From: CAINEC01 sp046073825
GTDB taxonomy: Bacteria; Bacteroidota; Bacteroidia; AKYH767-A; OLB10
Assembly: GCA_046073825.1 (NCBI GenBank)
Contig: JBJTMY010000079.1
Coordinates: 1 to 15,484, forward strand
Direction of reading: 5' to 3'
DNA: 15,484 bases
This document shows, piece after piece, positions 1-8,004 of the stretch (its first letter is position 1; every line of letters starts with the position of its first letter). A program made the translations under genes and the position numbers. The notes beneath the pieces are model-generated. The model was not told the origin of the DNA and ran no database searches. It was given only the letters and a program-made list of their open reading frames with translations.

Positions 1-204
1 GTTCGATGTATGATGCGAAATATCAATACCATCTTCTTTCATAATTGCAATCGCTCTCGGATTTACTCCATGCGTTTCAATTCCAGCGCTATAAATGTTT
101 GCTTCATTGCCATAAAAATGGTGTAGGTAGCCATGTGCCATTTGACTACGACAACTATTGCCGGTACATAAAACAAGAATATTTTTTTTCAAACCAATAG
201 CCAT
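1..204 (-). CDS. ArsC-like low-molecular-weight phosphatase / arsenate reductase (partial, 3' end off window)
   Basis: This gene starts at an ATG at 204 and reads leftward off the window edge, leaving 68 residues. The N-terminus has a beta strand (NILVLC) leading into the CX5R phosphate-binding loop, with Cys13 and Arg19 in CTGNSCR, followed by SQMAHGYL. That is the hallmark of the low-molecular-weight tyrosine phosphatase fold, and the SCRSQMA variant is typical of thioredoxin-type arsenate reductases. These enzymes reduce arsenate to arsenite in the cytoplasm. An arsR-type regulator lies upstream in the same operon, which favours the arsenate reductase reading over a general tyrosine phosphatase. 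The start overlaps the end of the small ORF upstream by 16 bases, suggesting translational coupling. The C-terminal redox cysteines and the catalytic Asp cannot be checked because they lie outside the window. Confidence 0.85.
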   Translation of the reverse strand, partial: MAIGLKKNILVLCTGNSCRSQMAHGYLHHFYGNEANIYSAGIETHGVNPRAIAIMKEDGIDISHHTSN

Positions 205-311
205 AATAAATTAATGATGGTAAAACGAGGATCGAAGCCAAAAGCAAAATTCAATGCAATAATTCCAGCAACAATAACTAGTAGCTTCTTGTATTTCTTT
301 ACTAATTCCAT
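189..311 (-). CDS. Small 40-residue single-TM protein in the ars operon
   Basis: A short ORF sits exactly between arsR and the arsC-like gene. It starts with ATG at 311, two codon-lengths after the arsR stop, preceded by an AAGGAA ribosome-binding-like stretch, and stops with TGA at 189. The 40-residue product begins with basic residues (MELVKKYKK), continues into a hydrophobic stretch at about 10-24 (LLVIVAGIIALNFAF), then a short polar turn (GFDPRF) and a second hydrophobic end (TIINLLWLLV). It looks like a small inner-membrane protein with one or two membrane segments. The 4-base gap upstream and 16-base overlap downstream argue for a real, co-translated gene. I do not recognise a family. 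A role in metal or arsenic handling is inferred only from position. Confidence 0.6.
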   Translation of the reverse strand: MELVKKYKKLLVIVAGIIALNFAFGFDPRFTIINLLWLLV

Positions 312-315
312 TTCC

Positions 316-648
316 TTAACAGCATTTATAATTTTTTGAATTCAGTTTTTTATTTGATTCTGAAAAATATTTCTCAATTCTACTCATCACTGTTAAATCT
401 AAACAATAACAGATAGCATTTCCTTCAATACTTCCTTTGATGATTCCCGCATTTTTAAGTTCTTTCAGGTGTTGTGAAACGGTAGGTTGTGAAAGTGGAA
501 GATGATTGACTAAATCGTTGCAAATGCATTCATCTTTCTTTAGCAAATACTCAATAATAGCAATACGCGCAGGATGAGCAATTGCCTTTAGTAAAGTAGC
601 CATCTGATTTTGCTTTACCGTATAGTGTTCTGATTTTGTAAGTCCCAT
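316..648 (-). CDS. ArsR/SmtB-family metal-responsive repressor
   Basis: This is a 110-residue winged-helix regulator of typical ArsR length. Residues 14-35 (NQMATLLKAIAHPARIAIIEYL) form the usual first helices with the HPARI signature. The recognition helix is at about 52-64 (LSQPTVSQHLKEL), followed by the wing at 68-84. Cys41 and Cys43 (ECICNDL) occupy the place of the CxC arsenite/antimonite-binding motif of alpha-3 in ArsR. Further cysteines are at 80 and 82 and a terminal pair at 109-110, which could add ligands. It is the first gene of a leftward operon with the small membrane ORF and the arsC-like gene. A palindrome just upstream of its start suggests autorepression, relieved by metalloid binding. 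The family call is firm; the specific inducer is inferred. Confidence 0.9.
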   Translation of the reverse strand: MGLTKSEHYTVKQNQMATLLKAIAHPARIAIIEYLLKKDECICNDLVNHLPLSQPTVSQHLKELKNAGIIKGSIEGNAICYCLDLTVMSRIEKYFSESNKKLNSKNYKCC

Positions 649-656
649 ACAATTTT

Positions 657-671
657 AATATTGCAATATTA
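657..671 (-). promoter_or_regulatory. Probable ArsR operator overlapping a -7 promoter element
   Basis: Positions 657-670 form a perfect 14-base palindrome (AATATTGCAATATT), starting 8 bases upstream of the arsR ATG. On the minus strand TAATATTG (671-664) matches the Bacteroidota -7 consensus TAnnTTTG at all but one position, so the palindrome covers the core promoter. A protein bound here would block transcription, as expected for ArsR autoregulation. There is no convincing -33 TTG at the right spacing, only a T-rich stretch. The palindrome is directly visible; the binding partner is inferred. Confidence 0.55.
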
Positions 672-689
672 CGATATAGATTGTAATTA

Positions 690-713
690 AAAAAGGGACC
701 AAAGTCCCTTTTT
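690..713 (-). terminator. Rho-independent terminator after the type A T9SS gene
   Basis: An inverted repeat with a 10-bp stem (AAAAAGGGAC paired with GTCCCTTTTT) and a CAAA tetraloop is followed on the minus strand by a T-run. It lies just past the stop of the upstream T9SS gene at 726 and before the ars promoter, so it separates the two transcription units. Confidence 0.75.
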
Positions 714-725
714 GTTTTGTAATTA

Positions 726-1967
726 TTAAAACTTCATTACTTTTTTGCTGATCATATTGCCTCCTTTTGAAACAGTAACAATATAAGAGCCTTTTGCTAA
801 TTCGTTTCCAGCAACAGTAATTTGATTAACACCATCTACTGTTTGATATTCTTCCGTAGAAATCATTCTGCCACTTAAATCATATAATGAAACAACAGCA
901 GTTTCTATTTGGTCATTTACAAAGCTTACATTTAATTCTTCGTTAAACGGATTTGGCCACACATTTACAAAGTTGTTGTTTTCTTCATCGCCTATACGAG
1001 CCGCTGTGTTCGTTAACCAAATTGTCGCGTTCATGATAATTCTAGCATGATCACCACCAGCATCGACTGTCCATCCATTGTATAATACATCACCAGTATC
1101 ACCAGTTCCATCATCAGCAGGAGAGCTATCACCTAAGCCAACTACTTTTCCATTTCCATATTTTGAACTGGCAAACATACATCCTGTTAGGCCAGTGGTA
1201 GATGATCCAGTTTTGTAAACCAAGCCTAGAACATTTGCATTAGCAGTTTTATTTAATGTCATGGATGTACCATTAGCAAAAAGCATTTTCGTTGGATTGC
1301 CAGCGCTACCATGCAGTATAGTATTTGAAGGTAAATTAGCAAAGTTGGTGGTTGTCTGAGAAAAATTTGCCAAATCGAAAGTGAAACCAAAAGGATTTGT
1401 TTTAATTCCATTAGTACTAAAGAAATCATTCCAGATGGCCGGCGAATCCCATCCATCATTATTTCTATCTGAAACTGTATGATCAGCAATGATAAATAAT
1501 CCACCACCATTTTGAACAAATTGCATTAAAGCCGTTTTTTCAGCAGCAGTATATTTTATATTTGGTTCACAAACAACATAAACTTTATAGTTTGCTAAAT
1601 CTTGTGCATTAGCAGTGTTACCGTAAGAGATTGTTCCGTTATAAGGCAATGTTTCTACTTGATATCCCAATTTAGCACATGCAACTCCCCATGCTGATAA
1701 TCCACCTTTCCAAAATGTTTCTGCGGTGGACGAAGTTATTCCTGATTGAGCAGGAGTAGGGTAGCGTTGTGGATTTGCTTCATTTCCACTCCCTGCAGTC
1801 ATAGCACCTCCTGAACCTGTTCCAATGTTATATAAGTCTGCATCGACAATCCAATCTGCACTAGCGGCCATTTCAGCTTTTTTGGCATCAAATAATACTT
1901 TGATAGTTTGAGAATAACTCATTACTGAAGCAAAGCAAAAAACAATGGATAGTAGTTTCTTTTTCAT
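726..1967 (-). CDS. Secreted protein with GATase1-like domain and type A T9SS sorting domain
   Basis: The start was set at the ATG at 1967 because it gives a clean signal peptide (MKKKLLSIVFCFASVMSYSQ); the frame is open a little further up but only from a TTG at 2003. The mature part, residues 22-320, resembles a class I glutamine amidotransferase-like (ThuA/DUF4350-type) fold: a disk-like start (IKVLFDAKKAE, ADWIVDADL), then DLANYKVYVVCEPN (123-136), TAAEKTALMQFVQNGGGLFIIADH (140-163) and GKVVGLGDSSPADDG (273-287). I see no clear catalytic Cys-His-Glu triad, so enzymatic activity is not supported. Residues 336-413 (VWPNPFNEELNV to SKKVMKF) are a type A T9SS C-terminal domain, with the typical LYDLSGR and GSYIVTV motifs, so the protein should cross the outer membrane and be surface-anchored or released. 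Its substrate is unknown. Confidence 0.8.
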   Translation of the reverse strand: MKKKLLSIVFCFASVMSYSQTIKVLFDAKKAEMAASADWIVDADLYNIGTGSGGAMTAGSGNEANPQRYPTPAQSGITSSTAETFWKGGLSAWGVACAKLGYQVETLPYNGTISYGNTANAQDLANYKVYVVCEPNIKYTAAEKTALMQFVQNGGGLFIIADHTVSDRNNDGWDSPAIWNDFFSTNGIKTNPFGFTFDLANFSQTTTNFANLPSNTILHGSAGNPTKMLFANGTSMTLNKTANANVLGLVYKTGSSTTGLTGCMFASSKYGNGKVVGLGDSSPADDGTGDTGDVLYNGWTVDAGGDHARIIMNATIWLTNTAARIGDEENNNFVNVWPNPFNEELNVSFVNDQIETAVVSLYDLSGRMISTEEYQTVDGVNQITVAGNELAKGSYIVTVSKGGNMISKKVMKF

Positions 1968-2059
1968 AGTCTTATTTCTTGAATATAAAGAAACAAAATT
2001 CAAAATTGATATGCAAATTCTTCGTCCGAAAAAGGAAATTCTACCGCTGATTAAGTAGT

Positions 2060-5000
2060 TTATCGAATTAAACTAAAAGTCCCTTTGAAGTCGTAAACTT
2101 TGTTGTTCTCGGACAAGATGTGAATGACATAAGCATAAACACCTTCTTGAGCAGGTTGGCCATTTGGCATTCTCCCATCCCAAGGCTGATAGTAGGAATC
2201 AGATTCATAAATAACTCCTCCTAATCTATTAATTACTTTCATACTGTAGGAGTTTACATTAATCGCCGGTGTACCATCAAAAAATACGTCGTTCTTTCCA
2301 TCTTCATTAGGAGTGAAGCTATTAGGTACAAAGAACTGTATAACTTCAATGGTTTCTTCGTATTCATCGTAACATGATGCATCGTTGTATGCTGTTAAAT
2401 GTACTTTTTGTGTGCCCACTCGGTCGTATTTGTGTGTTGGGTTTTCATCGGTAGATGATTGGTCATCACCGAAACTCCATTTGTAATGTGTTGCATTTTT
2501 TGATTTGTTCAAAAACTGAACTTCTGAATTAAAGATGCTAACCACCGGATTTGATTTTACAAACGCAGCTTCTGGAAGTGGAGGTGTATCTAAATGTACA
2601 ATCAATGTATCTGATCCTTTGCAGCCCCATGGTGAAGTGATTAAACAAGTGGTAATGTAATTTCCAGTGTCAGCATATACATGAAGTGGATTACTTCCAT
2701 TTCCATTATTTCCATCACCAAAATTCCAAAGGAAGGATGATCCTTGGTCGTAAATTGAACTATTTACCATCTGTATTCCTATCGACTCACAACTGATTTG
2801 TTGGAAATACGTGTAATTTACTTTCGGATTGCTATGTACTTTTACTGTATAACTATTGGAGTTTACACAACCATAATTGGTAGTAATTGTTAATTGATAA
2901 TTGCCGCTTTGGGTTATTGCAGTGGATGCTGTCGTTGAGCCATTCGACCAAAGGTAGGTGCCTTGGTTGGGCATTCCTGTTATGGTGGTTGTTTCTCCTT
3001 CACAGATATCATTTTTACCAACAATAGTTACATCAGCCAAAGGATAAACAACTAAATTAAAATAAGCTTTGTTTTTACATCCTCGGATATCCGTTACCGT
3101 TACTGTATAGGTGCCGCCAATTGTTGTTTGTATGTTCGCTGTCGGTTCTCCTGTCGACCATAAATACTGAGCATAACTATTCCCTGCATTTAGCGTTGCA
3201 GGTATGTTTGCGCAAGTTGTTGTTGGTCCTATAATAATTGGAAGCGGTAAATTATTTACAACAAGTATTGTAGTATCATTGTTCTTACAGCCATTTATAT
3301 CTGTTACTTCTACGATATATGTTCCAGCATTCAATAGGTAAATACTTGGATTTGTTTGTCCATTGCTCCAAACATAGTTAGCAAAATTGCCAGGTGTTAC
3401 ATTTGTGCTGTCTCCAGCGCATATACTAACCGTAGTTGGTAACGATGGTGTTGGTAACGGATAATTATTTAACTGAACTGAAGTGCTTCCAATACATCCA
3501 TTGTTATCCGTTACAGTTAGTGCATAATTTCCTGGCGCTGCTGCAGTAATTGAGCTGGCTATTGCACCATTACTCCATTGATAACTGTTGTAAATTCCGT
3601 TAGATGATAATTGTGTTGATTGTCCTGCACAAATAGCTAGTACTCCATTAATAATAGGCGTCGGTAATGGATGAATTGTGATATTCTGAGAGGTCGTTCC
3701 CGTACATCCTCCAGTGATTGTCACTGTTACAGTATAGGTGCCGCTAGTATTTACAGAAATACTTTGAGTTGTCGCTCCATTTGACCATTGATATCCAGAA
3801 TAACTCCCCGCATCTAAACTGATATTTTGTCCTTGACAGGCGCTTGTTAATCCAGTAATTGTTGGGGTGGGGTTATTCGTTACCGTTAGTTGTTGACTTG
3901 CCTGACTGCTACAACCATTATTATCCGTAACTGTAACTGTATAATTTCCTGCATTGGACAAATTAATACTATTGCTGGTTGCTCCTGTATTCCATAAATA
4001 ATTTATTCCTGCTGGGTTAGCAGAATAAGTTGTTGATGCGCCATTACAAATAACAGGAGCTCCATTAATACTAGCTGTTGGTAATGGATTAACGGTAAAT
4101 GTTGCATTAGTCGCTGCACTACAACCATTATTGTCTGTCACTGTTAAAGTATAATTACCACTAGCATTTACATTGATTGCGGAAGTAATGCTGCCTGTGC
4201 TCCACAAGTACTGAGCAAAACTGCCACTTGAAGAAAGAGTACTGCTATTTCCCGCGCATACTTGAAGTGTTCCTATAATTGAAGGGGTTGGTGCAGTATA
4301 AAAGCTCACTGAATGATTGGCCATTCCCGTACATCCATTAATATCAGTAACGGTTACTGTATATATGCTTGTGGATGTAGAGGTAATTGAAGATGTTGTT
4401 GCCCCATTTGACCATAAGTAGCTATTGTAGGTTCCGACAGACAATGGAACATTAATCCCGGGACAGGAATTGCTTACACCTGTTATACTAGGAGTGGGAT
4501 TAGCATTAACAATTACGTTTACAGTAGAATTGGAAATACATCCATTATCACTAACGGTAAGTGTGTACGTTCCAGAAGTATTAACATTTATGGACGAAGA
4601 GTTTGCGCCATTGGACCATTGATAGTTTGGAGCTGTTGCCGCATTTAAAGTAACACTACCACCATTACAAAATGTAAGTGGTCCCGATGCATTAATAATA
4701 GCAGGTGTTCCACTTTGAGTAATCGTAATTGGATTGGTGAATGAATCGCAAGAACCATTGTAACTAACGGTACAAGAATAGGTTCCCGCAGTATAAATGA
4801 CAATACTTTGAGTAGTGGCTCCATTTGACCACAAATAAGAGGTGCCGTTTGAAGCAGTTAGAATTACACTGTCGTTTGGACATAAATTCAAATTGCCATT
4901 CACAGTTATAGTTGCATTCGGAGTTGTGCTCGCTACCTGAATAATTGTAGAAAATGCGAAACAAAATCCTGTCCCTATTATATTACTAATCGTTCCGTAA

Positions 5001-5959
5001 TAACTGCCAGGTTGGGTAATCCATAAGGTCATGGTAGTATCTCCCGTTGACCATACAGGGTTTCTACATGCTGGTAGTGTTACTGGAAATGAATCACCCG
5101 GACAAATAAATACAGTATCGGTGGCAGCTATTGATTGACCGGTTACAGCATTTAATATTGGAATCTCTCCTGAAGGTTGAAAACTGCCTCCCTCAAAAAA
5201 CACCCCCGAATCAAAATTGGGGTCGCAAAAATCTTGCGTCGCTAACTTAAGTGTATAAACTTCACATGGACAAACTTCAGTGCCTGCAGTAAGCACAGTT
5301 GTCATGCCGTCGTATTGAATAGTAGGACTACCATAATTATCTACGAAATATTGACAATTTGTGCATGGCCCGGTACTAGGTCCACTAGAAGTTTGGCCAT
5401 TATTTACATTGTTGATGGAAATTGGTGTAGTTGTCCCCGGAATTAATGCAATATTTTTTTTTCCTATAATTCTAGGGCCACTAACAAAGAATCCAAATAC
5501 ATCATTACAGGTTGAATTTACGTAGTCGTGGTATTCTTCAGACGCCCATACATATTTAAATTTGATGGAGTCGTTAGGAACCATGAAGTCGAACTTTAAA
5601 ACCGCTGCATCTGTAGGGCTAGTAGAAGATGGGGCTAGACTCAATAAGTCAGGATCCCCAGGAGTGTTGTTGGCTTGTCCAGCTCCTGTATTATTATTCG
5701 GACCTATTGCTTTATTTACGTTTCCCGTTGTCAATAAAACTCCGCTACTAATTCCCACATTACATGCGCCTACACAATTAAAAGTTCCCCTTGCGCTTGG
5801 TGCCCCAGTATAAGTGATATTGTTCACATAAACAGAAGGCGATCCAACAAGTACATTTTGAATTAGAAAATTTACAGTTGGGGTGGAAGAGGTTGTAAGT
5901 TGAGCACTTGCGATTAATGGAAGTAGCCCAAACAATAGCAGCCAGTAACGTTTTATCAT
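2060..5959 (-). CDS. Large T9SS-exported adhesin-like protein: choice-of-anchor L, Ig-like repeats, PKD domains, type B CTD
   Basis: The ATG at 5959 is chosen because it begins a good signal peptide (MIKRYWLLLFGLLPLIASAQ); the open frame extends only to a TTG at 5977. The 1299-residue product is modular. Residues about 25-265 are a choice-of-anchor L domain (ISSGVLLTTGN, PGDPDLL, ASEEYHDYVNSTCNDVFGFF, VFFEGGSF). About 277-1042 hold eleven Ig-like repeats of roughly 70 residues with the core pattern Y-L/Q-W-S-N/T-G, then G-x-Y-x-V-T-V-T-D-x-x-G-C. Two PKD domains follow (FLWNFGDG and YKWSFGDD). The last 91 residues (FFVPNSFTPNEDGKNDVFF to KGTFSLIR) are a type B (CHU_C, gliding-motility-associated) sorting domain. 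Such proteins are exported through T9SS and act at the cell surface in adhesion or gliding. The ligand is not predictable. Confidence 0.88.
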   Translation of the reverse strand: MIKRYWLLLFGLLPLIASAQLTTSSTPTVNFLIQNVLVGSPSVYVNNITYTGAPSARGTFNCVGACNVGISSGVLLTTGNVNKAIGPNNNTGAGQANNTPGDPDLLSLAPSSTSPTDAAVLKFDFMVPNDSIKFKYVWASEEYHDYVNSTCNDVFGFFVSGPRIIGKKNIALIPGTTTPISINNVNNGQTSSGPSTGPCTNCQYFVDNYGSPTIQYDGMTTVLTAGTEVCPCEVYTLKLATQDFCDPNFDSGVFFEGGSFQPSGEIPILNAVTGQSIAATDTVFICPGDSFPVTLPACRNPVWSTGDTTMTLWITQPGSYYGTISNIIGTGFCFAFSTIIQVASTTPNATITVNGNLNLCPNDSVILTASNGTSYLWSNGATTQSIVIYTAGTYSCTVSYNGSCDSFTNPITITQSGTPAIINASGPLTFCNGGSVTLNAATAPNYQWSNGANSSSINVNTSGTYTLTVSDNGCISNSTVNVIVNANPTPSITGVSNSCPGINVPLSVGTYNSYLWSNGATTSSITSTSTSIYTVTVTDINGCTGMANHSVSFYTAPTPSIIGTLQVCAGNSSTLSSSGSFAQYLWSTGSITSAINVNASGNYTLTVTDNNGCSAATNATFTVNPLPTASINGAPVICNGASTTYSANPAGINYLWNTGATSNSINLSNAGNYTVTVTDNNGCSSQASQQLTVTNNPTPTITGLTSACQGQNISLDAGSYSGYQWSNGATTQSISVNTSGTYTVTVTITGGCTGTTSQNITIHPLPTPIINGVLAICAGQSTQLSSNGIYNSYQWSNGAIASSITAAAPGNYALTVTDNNGCIGSTSVQLNNYPLPTPSLPTTVSICAGDSTNVTPGNFANYVWSNGQTNPSIYLLNAGTYIVEVTDINGCKNNDTTILVVNNLPLPIIIGPTTTCANIPATLNAGNSYAQYLWSTGEPTANIQTTIGGTYTVTVTDIRGCKNKAYFNLVVYPLADVTIVGKNDICEGETTTITGMPNQGTYLWSNGSTTASTAITQSGNYQLTITTNYGCVNSNSYTVKVHSNPKVNYTYFQQISCESIGIQMVNSSIYDQGSSFLWNFGDGNNGNGSNPLHVYADTGNYITTCLITSPWGCKGSDTLIVHLDTPPLPEAAFVKSNPVVSIFNSEVQFLNKSKNATHYKWSFGDDQSSTDENPTHKYDRVGTQKVHLTAYNDASCYDEYEETIEVIQFFVPNSFTPNEDGKNDVFFDGTPAINVNSYSMKVINRLGGVIYESDSYYQPWDGRMPNGQPAQEGVYAYVIHILSENNKVYDFKGTFSLIR
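2835..5130 (-). repeat. Coding tandem array of eleven ~70-residue Ig-like repeats
   Basis: The central part of the large surface protein repeats a module of about 210 bases. Each copy has an early Cys (for example LQVCAG, AICAGQ, SICAGD), a W-S-N/T-G turn and a late G-C, so each copy could form one internal disulphide. Neighbouring modules are joined by Pro-rich linkers (PLPTP, NPTP). Copies have diverged from each other at the nucleotide level, so this is an old protein-level repeat rather than a recent slippage array. Confidence 0.85.
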
Positions 5960-5964
5960 TAAAC

Positions 5965-5993
5965 CAAATATAAGCAATTAATTTAAACGACAA
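5965..5993 (-). promoter_or_regulatory. Candidate promoter of the large T9SS gene
   Basis: On the minus strand TTG (5993-5991) and TATATTTG (5972-5965) are separated by 18 bases, close to the Bacteroidota -33/-7 pattern (TTG, N19-21, TAnnTTTG). The -7 element ends only 5 bases before the chosen ATG, so the transcript would be nearly leaderless. The close spacing makes this a tentative call. Confidence 0.35.
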
Positions 5994-6043
5994 TGCATTT
6001 AGTTGTAGGTAGAGTGAGAAAAAGGGTGAATAGTTTCAAAAAA

Positions 6044-6069
6044 AAAGCGACACTGTTAGGTGTCGCTTT
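6044..6069 (-). terminator. Rho-independent terminator of the atpDC operon
   Basis: A perfect 10-bp stem (AAAGCGACAC with GTGTCGCTTT) and a 6-base loop is followed on the minus strand by a run of T. It lies 20 bases after the atpC stop, so it ends the atpD-atpC transcript before the large surface-protein gene. Confidence 0.85.
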
Positions 6070-6089
6070 AAAGATATTGTATGTTCTTA

Positions 6090-6329
6090 TCAAACCGATT
6101 CAGCCAAAATAATCACCTTGTTGTTTAGCATTTCAACTACACCACCTTTTACATCAAACGATTCTTCTCCGTTTTTACCTTTTACCTTTACTTTTCCATT
6201 GATTAAAGTAGAAATAATAGAGGCGTGGTTGTTTAACATTTGAAAAGATCCTTTAGATCCCGGTACTGAAACAGCATCAACTTCTCCTTCAAAAACCTTT
6301 TTATCTGGGGTAATAATTTCTAAAAACAT
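6090..6329 (-). CDS. atpC: F0F1 ATP synthase epsilon subunit, short form
   Basis: This 79-residue protein corresponds to the N-terminal beta-sandwich of the epsilon subunit: MFLEIITPDKKVFEGEVDAV, then PGSKGSFQMLNNHASIISTL, then VKGGVVEMLNNKVIILAE. It joins the central stalk of F1 to the c-ring. The C-terminal two-helix hairpin that inhibits ATP hydrolysis in E. coli (about 135 residues in total) is absent, which is normal for Bacteroidota. The gene starts 8 bases after the atpD stop and is followed by a strong terminator, so the two form an atpDC unit separate from the other ATP synthase genes, which are not in this window. Confidence 0.95.
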   Translation of the reverse strand: MFLEIITPDKKVFEGEVDAVSVPGSKGSFQMLNNHASIISTLINGKVKVKGKNGEESFDVKGGVVEMLNNKVIILAESV

Positions 6330-6337
6330 ATTCTTGA

Positions 6338-7840
6338 TTATTTTGCTTCAGCTAATAATTTCTTTCCTTTTTCAATCGCATCTTCAATTGTTCCAACTAA
6401 GTTGAAAGCAGCCTCAGGATATTCATCTACTTCACCAGCAAGAATCATCTTAAATCCTTTGATAGTTTCTTCGATTGGTACTAAAACTCCTTTTAATCCT
6501 GTGAACTGTTCTGCAACGTGGAAAGGTTGAGATAAGAAACGTTGTACACGACGAGCACGGTGTACCGTTAATTTATCTTCATCACTTAATTCATCCATAC
6601 CAAGGATGGCAATGATGTCTTGTAATTCCTTGTAACGTTGTAAAATTTCTTTTACTTGTTGAGCAGTGTTATAATGATCATCCCCTAATACTGCAGGTGT
6701 TAAAATTCGTGAAGTTGAATCTAACGGGTCTACCGCAGGATAAATACCTAACTCAGCAATTTTACGACTTAATACCGTTGTTGCATCTAAGTGACTGAAA
6801 GTTGTAGCAGGAGCTGGATCCGTTAAGTCATCTGCAGGAACGTAAACCGCCTGTACAGAGGTAATAGAACCACGCTTTGTGGATGTAATACGCTCTTGCA
6901 TTAATCCCATTTCTGTTGCAAGCGTAGGTTGGTATCCTACCGCAGAAGGCATACGGCCTAATAAAGCCGATACCTCAGAACCCGCTTGCGTGAAACGGAA
7001 GATATTGTCAATGAAGAATAAGATATCACGTCCACCAGATTTCTCATCACCATCACGGAAGTACTCCGCAACAGTTAAACCTGATAATGCTACACGAGCA
7101 CGAGCCCCAGGAGGTTCATTCATCTGTCCAAATACTAATGTTGCTTGGCTTTGAGCTAACTCAGTAGTATCTACTTTTGATAAATCCCAATCGCCATTCT
7201 CCATTCCGTGTTGGAATTCTTTACCGTATTTAATTACGCCAGATTCAATCATCTCACGCAATAAATCGTTACCCTCACGAGTACGCTCACCTACACCGGC
7301 AAAAACCGAAAGTCCAGCATATCCTTTAGCAATATTGTTGATCAATTCCATGATTAATACGGTTTTACCTACACCGGCACCACCGAATAAACCAATTTTA
7401 CCACCTTTTGAGTATGGCTCTAATAAATCGATTACTTTAATTCCTGTATATAGAACTTCAGATTCAGTCGATAAGTCTTCGAATTTCGGAGCCTCACGGT
7501 GAATAGGTAGTCCATTAGCATTTGAAACAGTATTGATACCGTCAATTGCTTCTCCAACTACGTTGAAAAGACGTCCTTTAATTACGTCTCCAGTAGGCAT
7601 TTTTATTGCCGAACCTGTTGCAATTACATCCATACCACGAACTAAACCGTCTGTTGAATCCATCGCAATTGCACGAACGGTGTCCTCACCAATGTGCTGC
7701 TGACATTCTAAAACGATTTTTTGTCCGTTTGGACGATTAATTTCTAAAGCTTCTAAAATGTTTGGTAAAGCGCTTCCTTCACCTTCAAAGCTAACATCGA
7801 TAACTGGACCGATTACTTGTACTATTTTTCCTTTATTCAT
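6338..7840 (-). CDS. atpD: F0F1 ATP synthase beta subunit
   Basis: A full-length catalytic beta subunit of 500 residues. Visible motifs are the Walker A loop GGAGVGKT at 153-160, the catalytic Glu185 in GVGERTREGND, Walker B ILFFIDN at 273-279, and the alpha/beta family signature PAVDPLDSTSR at 368-378. The C-terminal helical domain contains the DELSD motif (DELSDEDKLTV), the DELSEED equivalent contacted by the gamma subunit. Three copies form the catalytic sites of F1, making ATP from ADP and phosphate as gamma turns. It is first in the leftward atpDC unit, with a recognisable promoter 39-68 bases upstream, and is transcribed divergently from ribF. Confidence 0.98.
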   Translation of the reverse strand: MNKGKIVQVIGPVIDVSFEGEGSALPNILEALEINRPNGQKIVLECQQHIGEDTVRAIAMDSTDGLVRGMDVIATGSAIKMPTGDVIKGRLFNVVGEAIDGINTVSNANGLPIHREAPKFEDLSTESEVLYTGIKVIDLLEPYSKGGKIGLFGGAGVGKTVLIMELINNIAKGYAGLSVFAGVGERTREGNDLLREMIESGVIKYGKEFQHGMENGDWDLSKVDTTELAQSQATLVFGQMNEPPGARARVALSGLTVAEYFRDGDEKSGGRDILFFIDNIFRFTQAGSEVSALLGRMPSAVGYQPTLATEMGLMQERITSTKRGSITSVQAVYVPADDLTDPAPATTFSHLDATTVLSRKIAELGIYPAVDPLDSTSRILTPAVLGDDHYNTAQQVKEILQRYKELQDIIAILGMDELSDEDKLTVHRARRVQRFLSQPFHVAEQFTGLKGVLVPIEETIKGFKMILAGEVDEYPEAAFNLVGTIEDAIEKGKKLLAEAK

Positions 7841-7878
7841 TTCGATAGGAAATATTAGAGGGTTATTTTATCAGGGTG

Positions 7879-7908
7879 CAAAAGTAGGTAAAAAGCCCTT
7901 AACTCCAA
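7879..7908 (-). promoter_or_regulatory. Bacteroidota-type promoter of atpDC
   Basis: On the minus strand a -33 TTG (7908-7906) is followed after exactly 19 bases by TACTTTTG (7886-7879), a full match to TAnnTTTG. This is the sigma-A promoter form described for Bacteroidota. It would give an atpD leader of roughly 30 bases. No operator-like palindrome accompanies it. Confidence 0.7.
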
Positions 7909-8004
7909 TATAAATTTTAAATTTGAGGCACTTAAACTTTTTGACAAAAATCGCGTTGCTGTTGAAAAAACATTCAATTGTAGCTAACTAACTGAAAATA
8001 AATA

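Noticed and set aside
2835..5130. Possible CRISPR or DNA-level tandem array
   Set aside because: The periodicity is about 210 bases, inside one open frame, with diverged copies encoding Ig-like modules.
5562..5813. Plus-strand ORF inside the large T9SS gene
   Set aside because: Antisense shadow of a gene with clear domains throughout; no domain of its own.
7841..8004. FMN riboswitch upstream of ribF
   Set aside because: I could not find the conserved RFN-element core in this 164-base gap, only the atpD promoter.
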